This document shows positions 1-5,893 of a stretch of 8,432 bases of DNA, one piece after another. The DNA lies in the NCBI GenBank assembly GCA_031177445.1, contig JAPSGP010000102.1:1-8432 (forward strand). The letters run 5' to 3'. Numbering within the stretch: position 1 is the stretch's first letter; each line of letters starts with the position of its first letter. A model generated the notes under the pieces. That model was not told where the DNA came from and ran no database searches. It was given only the letters and a program-made list of their open reading frames with translations. The translations under genes were made by a program, and so were the position numbers. This stretch comes from Acidimicrobiia bacterium. Lineage in GTDB: Bacteria; Actinomycetota; Acidimicrobiia; IMCC26256; JACDBD01.

Positions 1-1407
1 GTGGGCCGTGAACGGATCGGCGAGCCCGAGCAGATCGAGGACGTAGGGATCGGTGCCGAGGGCGTAGCCGACGACTCCGATGCCGTAGCTCGCGACCACC
101 GTACGGTGGCCCGCCACCGGATCGGCGTCGAGCCGCTGATATCCGAAGAACACCCCGCCCTGACCGTACAGCTCGCGCAGGCCACCGTCGTTGGCCCATC
201 CGCCGAAGTCGTCGATCGTGACCGGGTTCCGCTCGTGGGTGCCGAACGCGTCGTAGGTGTCGTAGCTCGAGCGCAGCAAGAACAGGCCGGCGACAACCCA
301 GGGGACGAGCAACACGGACACCGCGTACTCCCGTCGCCACGGGATCACCGCGACCGGCGCGGCGAACGCGAACAGCCCCGGCAGGATGAGGCGGGCGTGC
401 ATGAAGTCGCCGCCGACGCGCACGACGTACACGACGTGCACGACTGCGGCGGCGACGAACGCGGCCAGCACGAGGAGCTGGCGCGACTTGTGGTCGCGTC
501 GAAGCGCAGTGACCGTCGGGAGATACGCGCCGGCGGCGAGCACCGCGACCGGGAACCACAACCAGTACGGCGACGAGGAGCCGCGCAGATAGTTCCAGCC
601 GACTTCCCATCGCGAGCTGGACGCCTCCTTGGCGGCGGCCGGGTTGGGCACGAGACTGCCGTAGTACCCCATGCGGAAGAGCTGGTAGACGAGCGGAAGT
701 GCGAGCGCCCAGGCGAGGAGGCGAAGTCGATCGCCCCAACTGTCGCAACCGGCGACGAGCAGGACGACGAGGAACGTGACGGTGAAGACCGCGAGGTCCG
801 GACGGATGAGCGGCCCCAGCCCCAGCACGACGGCACTCCACGCCGGGATGCGGGCGCCGTCGCGGGCCCAGCACGAGAGCAACCACAGCGAGGCACCCAG
901 CCACGCGAACGAGAGCCCGTTCTCGAGCCCGCTCGACGCGAACGTCCACATGGGCGGCACCGCCACCAACACGGCTGCACCCGCAGGGATCGCGAGTTGC
1001 GTACCGGAGATACCGAGCAGCCGGCGAGCCCCCGCGATCGCGAGCGCGAGCCCGCCGGCACTGAGCGCGATCCCGAGGATCACGGCGAGCCACTCGAGGC
1101 GGACGGGTGTGAGCACGTCGCCGATGGCGAGGACCGACACCCACAGAGGGCCGGTGGCGGCCTCCACCCGCTCGCCGGCGTTGAACACCGGCCCGTTGCC
1201 GGCAAGCGTCTGGCGGACCACGCGCAGATAGATGAAGCCGTCGTCGGACATCCACCGCCGGGACCAGCCGCACACGAGGTAGACGACCACGGGCGCAGCA
1301 AGCAGCGACCAGCGCAGGCAGCGATGCGGGGTGCTCTCGTGCGGCGGCGGTGACTCGCCGATGAGCGCCGATCGTGTCGCGGGATCCGCGGTGACGGGCG
1401 CCGACAC
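1..1407 (-). CDS. AftB-like membrane arabinofuranosyltransferase (GT-C fold), C-terminus cut by window edge
   Basis: My reading of the minus strand gives one uninterrupted frame of 469 codons from a GTG at 1407 to base 1 with no stop, so the C-terminus is missing. It is hydrophobic throughout, with many predicted membrane helices. Recalled M. tuberculosis AftB (about 640 residues) aligns in several blocks: SDDGFIYLR at 54-62, LAGNGPVFNAGERVEA at 68-83, FRMGYYGSLVP at 244-254 and GGDFMHAR at 332-339. The DD pair at 55-56, in the first external loop, sits where GT-C enzymes carry their catalytic acid. AftB adds terminal beta-1,2 arabinofuranose from decaprenyl-phospho-arabinose to arabinan on the outer membrane face. 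An in-frame TAA lies four codons upstream of the GTG, which limits the start. No Shine-Dalgarno is visible, and a -10-like TAATCT ends 6 nt before the GTG. Family membership is well supported by motifs; the exact donor and acceptor are inference. The long opposite-strand frame is a GC-rich shadow. Confidence 0.85.
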   Translation of the reverse strand, partial: MSAPVTADPATRSALIGESPPPHESTPHRCLRWSLLAAPVVVYLVCGWSRRWMSDDGFIYLRVVRQTLAGNGPVFNAGERVEAATGPLWVSVLAIGDVLTPVRLEWLAVILGIALSAGGLALAIAGARRLLGISGTQLAIPAGAAVLVAVPPMWTFASSGLENGLSFAWLGASLWLLSCWARDGARIPAWSAVVLGLGPLIRPDLAVFTVTFLVVLLVAGCDSWGDRLRLLAWALALPLVYQLFRMGYYGSLVPNPAAAKEASSSRWEVGWNYLRGSSSPYWLWFPVAVLAAGAYLPTVTALRRDHKSRQLLVLAAFVAAAVVHVVYVVRVGGDFMHARLILPGLFAFAAPVAVIPWRREYAVSVLLVPWVVAGLFLLRSSYDTYDAFGTHERNPVTIDDFGGWANDGGLRELYGQGGVFFGYQRLDADPVAGHRTVVASYGIGVVGYALGTDPYVLDLLGLADPFTAH

Positions 1408-1413
1408 GCGCGG

Positions 1414-1419
1414 AGATTA
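1414..1419 (-). promoter_or_regulatory. Candidate -10 box of a leaderless promoter for the AftB-like gene
   Basis: On the minus strand TAATCT (TANNNT) is followed by 6 nt and then the GTG start at 1407. That spacing would place the transcription start at or next to the start codon. No ribosome binding site is present, which agrees with leaderless translation. No good -35 hexamer is visible; the palindrome at 1442-1455 occupies that area. Confidence 0.45.
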
Positions 1420-1441
1420 GCAACCGACCCCCGGATCCATG

Positions 1442-1455
1442 TGACACGGGTGTCA
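1442..1455. promoter_or_regulatory. Palindromic candidate operator TGACAC-GG-GTGTCA
   Basis: A perfect 6+6 bp inverted repeat with a 2-bp centre lies in the 88-bp region between two divergent genes. It sits just upstream of the -10 box proposed for the dehydrogenase (1458-1463), in the -35 to -10 spacer. It also covers roughly -36 to -49 relative to the AftB-like start, so a bound regulator could affect both directions. The size and symmetry fit a dimeric helix-turn-helix repressor such as TetR or GntR families, but no regulator gene is in the window and none can be named. Confidence 0.5.
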
Positions 1456-1457
1456 GG

Positions 1458-1463
1458 TACGAT
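1458..1463 (+). promoter_or_regulatory. Candidate -10 box for the dehydrogenase/VOC operon
   Basis: TACGAT matches the actinobacterial TANNNT -10 pattern and would start a transcript near 1470, leaving a leader of about 26 nt that carries the ribosome binding site. A 17-bp spacer would put the -35 at 1435-1440 (ATCCAT), a poor match. A weak -35 with a palindrome in the spacer is a typical arrangement for a regulated promoter. Confidence 0.35.
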
Positions 1464-1479
1464 GCGCCCGCAGTCGTCG

Positions 1480-1485
1480 AGAGGA
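1480..1485 (+). promoter_or_regulatory. Ribosome binding site for the alcohol dehydrogenase
   Basis: AGAGGA lies 10 nt before the ATG at 1496. It favours that ATG over the in-frame ATG at 1520, which has no Shine-Dalgarno but gives the N-terminus MRAAVYRAPG more usual for the family. Confidence 0.45.
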
Positions 1486-1495
1486 CGGGGGGCGA

Positions 1496-2548
1496 ATGTC
1501 CGGGGGCTTGCCCGCGAGCATGCGGGCGGCGGTCTACCGCGCACCGGGCGACGTCGCGGTGGAGGAGCGACCGCTCCCCGAGGTCGGGCCCAACGACGTG
1601 TTGCTCGAGGTGAGCCACTGCGGCGTGTGCGGCAGCGACCTCCACATGTTCGTCGACGGGTGGGCGCGACCCGGGACCATCGGCGGCCACGAGTACTCCG
1701 GTCGCGTCATCGCGATCGGCGCCGAGGTCACCACGTGGGCACCTGGTGACGAGGCGATCGGTGGCCCGTCGCGCAAGTGCGGCGAGTGCGAGTACTGCGC
1801 AGCCGGCCGATCGCAGCTCTGCAGCCGGCGCCCCTCACCGGGGTTGAGCGATTTCCAGGGCGCGTTCGCCGAGTACGTCCGGGTGCACGAGCACGAGGCC
1901 GTGCGCGTGCCGGAGACCGTCTCGCTCAGAGCCGCCGCGCTCACGGAGCCCTTGGCGGTCGCGTTGCACGGGCTGACGCGGGGTGGTGTCCGCGCCGGGC
2001 AGCGAGTATTGGTTACCGGCGCAGGGCCGATCGGCGCGCTGAGCGTCGCCGCCGCTCGCGCGCGCGGTGTCACCGACATCGTCGTCAGCGAGCCCCATCC
2101 CCGCCGGCGCGCGCTCGCCGAACGGTTGGGCGCGGTGGCCATCGCACCCGAGGCGCTGCCCGCTCCTCCAATGCCGTTCGACGTCGTCGCCGATTCCTTC
2201 GACGTCGCGCTCGAGTGCTCAGGTCACGCAGTGGCGATGGAGGCGGCGCTCGCGCAGCTTCGTCCTGCGGGGACCCTGGTGCTCGTCGGCGCGGGGATGA
2301 AGCCGCCTCGGTTCGATCCCAACCGCATCGTGCTCAACGAGCTGGTCGTCACCGGCGCCTTCGTCTACGACCCCGACGGCTTCGAGCGTGCGCTCGAGCT
2401 CCTCGCGTCGCCCGGGTTTCCGATCGACACCCTGATCGAGGGCGACGATGTCCCGCTCGAAGGGCTTCCGGGTGCGGTCGAGCAGCTCGTCGCCGGGGAA
2501 CGGCCGGGCAAGGTGATGATCGTGCCGAGCGAAGGGAGCGGTCGATGA
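1496..2548 (+). CDS. Zinc-dependent medium-chain alcohol dehydrogenase
   Basis: This 350-residue protein has the usual length and order of the MDR superfamily: an N-terminal GroES-like zinc domain followed by a Rossmann domain. Catalytic zinc ligands appear as C45 (in CGVCGSD), H65-E66 (GGHE) and E151 (TEPLA); a glutamate as third ligand is the sorbitol/threonine-dehydrogenase pattern. Structural zinc is expected at C95, C98, C101 and C109. The cofactor loop GAGPIG is at 175-180, and E199 at the end of the second Rossmann strand suggests NAD rather than NADP. It should oxidise a secondary alcohol or polyol, or reduce the matching carbonyl, in the cytoplasm; the substrate cannot be read from sequence. 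The start at 1496 is chosen on its ribosome binding site; 1520 is the alternative. It overlaps the VOC gene by 4 bp, so the two are translationally coupled, and it lies behind a palindromic candidate operator. Confidence 0.93.
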   Translation: MSGGLPASMRAAVYRAPGDVAVEERPLPEVGPNDVLLEVSHCGVCGSDLHMFVDGWARPGTIGGHEYSGRVIAIGAEVTTWAPGDEAIGGPSRKCGECEYCAAGRSQLCSRRPSPGLSDFQGAFAEYVRVHEHEAVRVPETVSLRAAALTEPLAVALHGLTRGGVRAGQRVLVTGAGPIGALSVAAARARGVTDIVVSEPHPRRRALAERLGAVAIAPEALPAPPMPFDVVADSFDVALECSGHAVAMEAALAQLRPAGTLVLVGAGMKPPRFDPNRIVLNELVVTGAFVYDPDGFERALELLASPGFPIDTLIEGDDVPLEGLPGAVEQLVAGERPGKVMIVPSEGSGR

Positions 2549-2982
2549 CCATCGAGTCGCGCAAGCCCCGCTTCAACCACGTGGCGATGAGTGTGCCCTC
2601 AGATCTCCTCGACGAGCGGGGCCGCGCCGATCTCGTCCGCTTCTACGGCGAGGTGTTCGGGTTCAAGGAGCTGCCGACCGAGACCGTCGACCGAAAGAAG
2701 CTCGTCCTCTCCGCCTACACGTACGAGCAGTTCGTGTTCCTCATCGCCGACGACACGCCGATGCGCTGCCCCCGGCTCGATCACTTCGGGATGTCGGTGG
2801 CCACCGAAGCCGAGCTCGACGAGATGCTGGCCCGCGCGAAGGCGTTTCGGGAGCGAGACGAGCGGGTCAACATCGTCGATCGCTCGGTCACGGATCACGG
2901 GATGCTCGCGATCACGAGCTTCTACGTCGGGTACCTGCTCCCGATGATGGTCGAGATCCAGTGGTGGGACTTCAAGAACTGA
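2545..2982 (+). CDS. VOC-superfamily metalloprotein (glyoxalase/extradiol-dioxygenase fold)
   Basis: This 145-residue protein is the size of a single two-module VOC chain. Module 1 runs about 8-68 (FNHVAMSV, then FYGEVFGF at 33-40) and module 2 about 78-142 (LDHFGMSV). H12, H80 and E137 are spaced as the 2-His-1-Glu metal site of the fold. VOC proteins include glyoxalase I, extradiol dioxygenases, epimerases and resistance proteins, so the reaction is unassigned. The ATG at 2545 overlaps the dehydrogenase stop (ATGA) and has GGAG six nt upstream. The frame stays open further upstream inside the dehydrogenase gene, but that part is arginine-rich shadow sequence. Coupling to the dehydrogenase suggests one catabolic or detoxification step pair; this is inference. 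Confidence 0.9.
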   Translation: MTIESRKPRFNHVAMSVPSDLLDERGRADLVRFYGEVFGFKELPTETVDRKKLVLSAYTYEQFVFLIADDTPMRCPRLDHFGMSVATEAELDEMLARAKAFRERDERVNIVDRSVTDHGMLAITSFYVGYLLPMMVEIQWWDFKN

Positions 2983-3029
2983 TCCGAGATTCGCGAGCGT
3001 CGGTCAGAGGAGTACGAGCAGCCGGCTGT

Positions 3030-3035
3030 TACGGT
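3030..3035 (+). promoter_or_regulatory. Candidate -10 box of a leaderless promoter for the GT39-like gene
   Basis: TACGGT is followed by 8 nt (TTCGCCGC) and then the ATG at 3044. The nearest purine-rich Shine-Dalgarno-like string, AGAGGAG at 3006-3012, is about 31 nt from the ATG and too far to serve. The short gap therefore suggests a transcript beginning at the ATG. No convincing -35 is visible. Confidence 0.4.
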
Positions 3036-3043
3036 TTCGCCGC

Positions 3044-4624
3044 ATGAGTGTGGCAACCGAGGCGGGCGCGGAGGCGTCCACGCCCGCGACCGCGAACGTG
3101 CCGCGCGCCGCACTCAGCTGGGCGATGCTCGGCGCCGGGATCGTCATCGCCGCCGGGAGCGTGTTCCGCTTCGTGACGACGTCCGATCTGTGGCTCGACG
3201 AGGCGCTGACCGTGAACGTCGCCCGGCTTCCGCTCTCCGAGATCCCCGAGTGGCTCCGGCACGACGGCGCGCCACCTCTCTACTACCTCCTTCTCCATCT
3301 GTGGACCGATGTGTTCGGCACCAGCGACCTCGCGGTGCGGTCGCTCTCGGGCATCTTCGCGGTCGCGACCTTGCCCGCGATGTACTTCGCGGGGCGGCGG
3401 CTCGGTGGCAGGACGTGCGGCTGGATCGCGGTCGTCGTGATGGCTTCGTCGTCGTTTGCGATCCGCTTCGCGACCGAGGCCCGCATGTACTCGCTGGTCG
3501 CGCTCTTGGTCGTCCTCGGGTACCTCGCACTCCATCGGGTGCTGGAGCGCCCGTCGCTCGGTCGTTTGGCGGTGCTCGCAGCAATCGTCGCCCTGCTGCT
3601 CTACACGCAGTACTGGGCTGTGTACCTGTTGGTCGTGAGCGGAGTGCTGCTCGTGCTCCGGGCGTGGCGCGACCCGGACGCGGACCGGCGGCACGCGGCG
3701 CGATCGGCCCTCGTCGCGTTCGTCGCCGGCGGTATCGCGTTCCTTCCCTGGGTGCCCAGCATGCTCTACCAGTCCGAGCACACGGGTACGCCGTGGGGCG
3801 ATCCGCTCCTACCGCACGCGGTGTTCCGGGCGATGCTCGACGACTTCGCCGGCGGCACCCACTTCGAGGACTACGTCGTGTTCTGGGCCTTGATCGGGCT
3901 CGTCGTGCTCGCAGTGTTCGCCGTCTGGACGCGACGCTGGCACTACGAGCTCGATCTCCGCACACGCCCCGGCGCTCGCGTCGAGGCGTTCGTGTGGGCC
4001 GCGACGATCTTCTTCGGTGCCCTGGCCTCGTATGCGGCCGACACGACGTTCCAGCCGCGCTACGCGGCCGTGATCCATCCTCTGTTCGTGCTCGTGGTCG
4101 CGTACGGCGTGATCGTCCTGCGCGAGCAGCTTCTCATGGCTGCCGCAGTCGTGCTGATCGCCGCGCTCGGTTTCGTGGGGGGCGTCCGGAACGTCGTCGA
4201 CGATCGAACCCAGGGAGGCGACGTGGCGAGTGCGATTCGCGCTGGCGCTCAGCCGGGTGACGTCGTGGCGTACTGCCCCGATCAGGTCGGGCCTGCGGTG
4301 AGTCGCAACCTGGACGGCGTGGCGGGGCTCTCGCAGTTGGTGTTCCCGACCGCGGATCGCCCGCAGCTCGTCGACTGGGTCGACTACCGGGACCGCAACC
4401 AGCAAGCCGACCCTCAGGTGTTCGTGCAGAAGATGCTCGACCGCGCCGGGCCCGACAACACCGTGTGGCTCGTGTCTTCGTTCAACTATGCCGGTGGCAA
4501 CGAAGGGAAATGTGAGGCGATCCGCAACTTGCTCGGCGTGAACCGGGCGGCCCCGACGGTCGTCGTGCCGCAGCACGAGTCGGTTTTCGAGAGCATGGAG
4601 CTCGTCAAGTACCCATCGCAGTGA
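3044..4624 (+). CDS. GT39/PMT_2-like polytopic membrane glycosyltransferase (GT-C)
   Basis: The product has 526 residues. A short polar N-terminus is followed by a first helix at about 24-42, an outward loop with LWLDEA at 49-54, further helices to about 400, and a soluble C-terminal part from about 405 to 526. D52-E53 is the acidic pair that GT39/PMT_2 enzymes use in the first loop. DGAPPLYY at 74-81 and TEARMY at 144-149 are further family-like motifs. Such enzymes transfer a sugar, often mannose, from a polyprenyl-phosphate donor on the outer membrane face. The C-terminal domain should lie outside the cytoplasm and may help bind acceptor. The stop overlaps the next start by 4 bp (GTGA), so it is the first gene of a pair with the PIG-V-like enzyme. 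A polyprenyl-phospho-mannose synthase downstream could supply donor. Sugar and acceptor are not determined. Confidence 0.9.
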   Translation: MSVATEAGAEASTPATANVPRAALSWAMLGAGIVIAAGSVFRFVTTSDLWLDEALTVNVARLPLSEIPEWLRHDGAPPLYYLLLHLWTDVFGTSDLAVRSLSGIFAVATLPAMYFAGRRLGGRTCGWIAVVVMASSSFAIRFATEARMYSLVALLVVLGYLALHRVLERPSLGRLAVLAAIVALLLYTQYWAVYLLVVSGVLLVLRAWRDPDADRRHAARSALVAFVAGGIAFLPWVPSMLYQSEHTGTPWGDPLLPHAVFRAMLDDFAGGTHFEDYVVFWALIGLVVLAVFAVWTRRWHYELDLRTRPGARVEAFVWAATIFFGALASYAADTTFQPRYAAVIHPLFVLVVAYGVIVLREQLLMAAAVVLIAALGFVGGVRNVVDDRTQGGDVASAIRAGAQPGDVVAYCPDQVGPAVSRNLDGVAGLSQLVFPTADRPQLVDWVDYRDRNQQADPQVFVQKMLDRAGPDNTVWLVSSFNYAGGNEGKCEAIRNLLGVNRAAPTVVVPQHESVFESMELVKYPSQ

Positions 4625-5742
4625 CCTCGCGGCTGCAGCAATGGGTGCGAGTCGATCTTCGGGCCGCGTTCGTGCCCTGGGCGCTGGCCCGGGTGCTCGT
4701 CGTCGGCTCGCTGGCACTGTCGCGGTTCACGGTCGACCACCTGCGGGATGCGGTTCCACCGGTGCAGCTGCGCCAAGGCTTGTTCGCATGGGACGCGGCC
4801 TTCTACCGCGACATCGCCGAGCGCGGGTACAACGCGCTGCCGGAGGCGGCGCTGCGCTTCTTCCCGCTGGTGCCGCAGCTCGCACGCGGGTTCGGGACCG
4901 TGCTCGGCGGACGCGACGCCGTCGCGTTGATCGTCGTCGCGAACGGATCTGCACTGATCTTCGGCGCACTGCTGTACCGGCTGGCCCTGCGCGAGACCGG
5001 CGACGAGCGGCTGGCGACGCGGGCGGCGTGGTTCTCGGCGATCTTCCCGCCCGCGGTCGCATTGGTCCTCGGATATGCCGAGGCCACGTTCATGATGCTC
5101 TCGGTGGTGGTGTTCCTCGCCATCCGGTCGCGGCGGTTCGCGTGGGCGATCCCGGCTGCACTCCTTGCCGGTCTCACCCGGCCGATCGCAGTGCTGCTCG
5201 CGATCCCGATCGCCATCGAGATGGCCCGGACGTGGCGCGGCTCGACGACGTCGCAGCGGTGTGCGCGCATCGGCGCGGTCGGTGCGCCGCTGGTCGGCGC
5301 CGGCCTGTACCTGTCGTGGACCGAGCGCGAGTACGGCGATTTCTGGTTGCCGATCCGGCTCCAGAACTCGAATCGGCTGCGGGGCGGGTTCGTGGACCCG
5401 TTCACGCGTGTCGTCGACGGAGTGGGGGATCTCGTCCACGGCGACCGGTTCGGCTCGGGGCTGCACATCGTGTGGGTAGCCGTGTTTGCCGTGCTGCTGG
5501 TCGTGGTCTTCCGCGGCCTGCCAGTGTCGTACGGCGCCTACGCGGGTGCGGTGGTGCTCGTCAGCATGTCCGCTCGGAACCTCGACTCGTTCGAGCGCTA
5601 TGCGATGAGCGCGTTCCCGTTGGTGCTCGGGCTCGCGTTCGTCACCGAGCAACGGGAAGTCGAGCGGTCGGTGCTGGTGGTCTCGGCGGCAGGGCTCGCC
5701 GGCTACTCGATCCTTGCATTCCTGGGTGAATGGGTCCCCTAG
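4621..5742 (+). CDS. PIG-V-like mannosyltransferase (GT76-type GT-C enzyme)
   Basis: The 373-residue product is hydrophobic with roughly eight or more membrane helices. Motifs follow the PIG-V pattern: WDAAFYRDIAERGY at 57-70 with the probable catalytic D58, FFPLVP at 80-85, FP at 142-143, YAEA at 152-155, TRP at 186-188 and RYAMSAFP at 326-333. Eukaryotic PIG-V adds the second mannose of the GPI anchor from dolichol-phosphate-mannose; bacterial relatives are mostly uncharacterised and presumed to use polyprenyl-phospho-mannose outside the membrane. The GTG start overlaps the stop of the GT39-like gene by 4 bp. No nearby Shine-Dalgarno is visible, so translation probably depends on coupling. 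It is shorter than human PIG-V (about 490 residues) and complete. Fold and family are well supported; the acceptor is unknown. Confidence 0.88.
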   Translation: MTSRLQQWVRVDLRAAFVPWALARVLVVGSLALSRFTVDHLRDAVPPVQLRQGLFAWDAAFYRDIAERGYNALPEAALRFFPLVPQLARGFGTVLGGRDAVALIVVANGSALIFGALLYRLALRETGDERLATRAAWFSAIFPPAVALVLGYAEATFMMLSVVVFLAIRSRRFAWAIPAALLAGLTRPIAVLLAIPIAIEMARTWRGSTTSQRCARIGAVGAPLVGAGLYLSWTEREYGDFWLPIRLQNSNRLRGGFVDPFTRVVDGVGDLVHGDRFGSGLHIVWVAVFAVLLVVVFRGLPVSYGAYAGAVVLVSMSARNLDSFERYAMSAFPLVLGLAFVTEQREVERSVLVVSAAGLAGYSILAFLGEWVP

Positions 5743-5772
5743 GCGAGCGCAAGCGAGCCGGTTTCAGGGCAT

Positions 5773-5803
5773 AGCGGGGATCCGCTGGAACCCCGTTTTC
5801 CAG
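5773..5803 (+). repeat. Two overlapping, mutually exclusive small hairpins in the intergenic gap
   Basis: AGCGG/CCGCT (5773-5777 with 5782-5786, 4-nt loop) shares two bases with CTGGAA/TTCCAG (5785-5790 with 5798-5803, 7-nt loop), so only one can form fully. They lie 30-60 nt past the PIG-V-like stop and upstream of the -10 candidate at 5816. No T-run follows, so a classical intrinsic terminator is doubtful. They may be a weak terminator, a protein site or chance in GC-rich DNA. Confidence 0.3.
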
Positions 5804-5815
5804 TGAGCCCGCCGG

Positions 5816-5821
5816 TACACT
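5816..5821 (+). promoter_or_regulatory. Candidate -10 box for the FAD oxidoreductase gene
   Basis: TACACT fits the TANNNT pattern and lies 72 nt before the TTG start, which would give a leader of about 65 nt. No clear -35 is seen 16-18 bp upstream. The 151-bp gap after the preceding gene makes a separate promoter reasonable. Confidence 0.25.
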
Positions 5822-5876
5822 TCCCCGGACGCGTCGTGGTAACCGTCCTGACGCCCGCTGTCGTCCGACCCCGACC

Positions 5877-5890
5877 GGAGTACGGAGTAC
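5877..5890 (+). promoter_or_regulatory. Tandem GGAGTAC repeat forming a duplicated ribosome binding site
   Basis: GGAGTAC occurs twice back to back (5877-5883 and 5884-5890). The second GGAG (5884-5887) is 6 nt from the TTG at 5894 and the first is 13 nt away. The optimal spacing of the second copy, with an in-frame TGA immediately before the TTG, fixes the start of the downstream gene. Confidence 0.6.
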
Positions 5891-5893
5891 TGA

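Noticed and set aside
345..1061. Minus-strand open frame of 238 codons inside the AftB-like gene
   Set aside because: It is out of frame with the AftB-like gene and is a serine/arginine-rich low-complexity translation; a shadow frame.
1..1353. Plus-strand open frame of 450 codons opposite the AftB-like gene
   Set aside because: Its translation is a low-complexity run of R, E, D, H and G without family motifs or hydrophobic core, while the minus strand encodes clear AftB motifs over the whole stretch. It is a GC-rich antisense shadow.
1080..1544. Minus-strand frame of 154 codons crossing the divergent promoter region
   Set aside because: It would run through the start of the AftB-like gene, the palindrome and the dehydrogenase start, and its translation is arginine/proline/serine-rich without motifs.
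1777..2544. Upstream extension of the VOC frame giving a 401-residue protein
   Set aside because: The extension is arginine-rich and overlaps the dehydrogenase; the ATG at 2545 has a good ribosome binding site, an ATGA overlap and the family N-terminus.
3029..3781. Minus-strand frame of 250 codons opposite the GT39-like gene
   Set aside because: Charged low-complexity translation opposite a gene with clear motifs and membrane helices.
4486..5652. Minus-strand frame of 388 codons opposite the PIG-V-like gene
   Set aside because: Rich in R, E, H, D and Q with no motif, opposite a gene carrying the full PIG-V motif set.
5743..5765. GGC/GCC arms right after the PIG-V-like stop as a terminator
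   Set aside because: Only about 3 bp can pair and no T-run follows; below what can be supported.
5787..5817. GGAACC resembling an ECF sigma factor -35 element
   Set aside because: No matching -10 (GTT or CGTC) occurs at 15-19 bp downstream, and GGAA is already part of a small hairpin stem.
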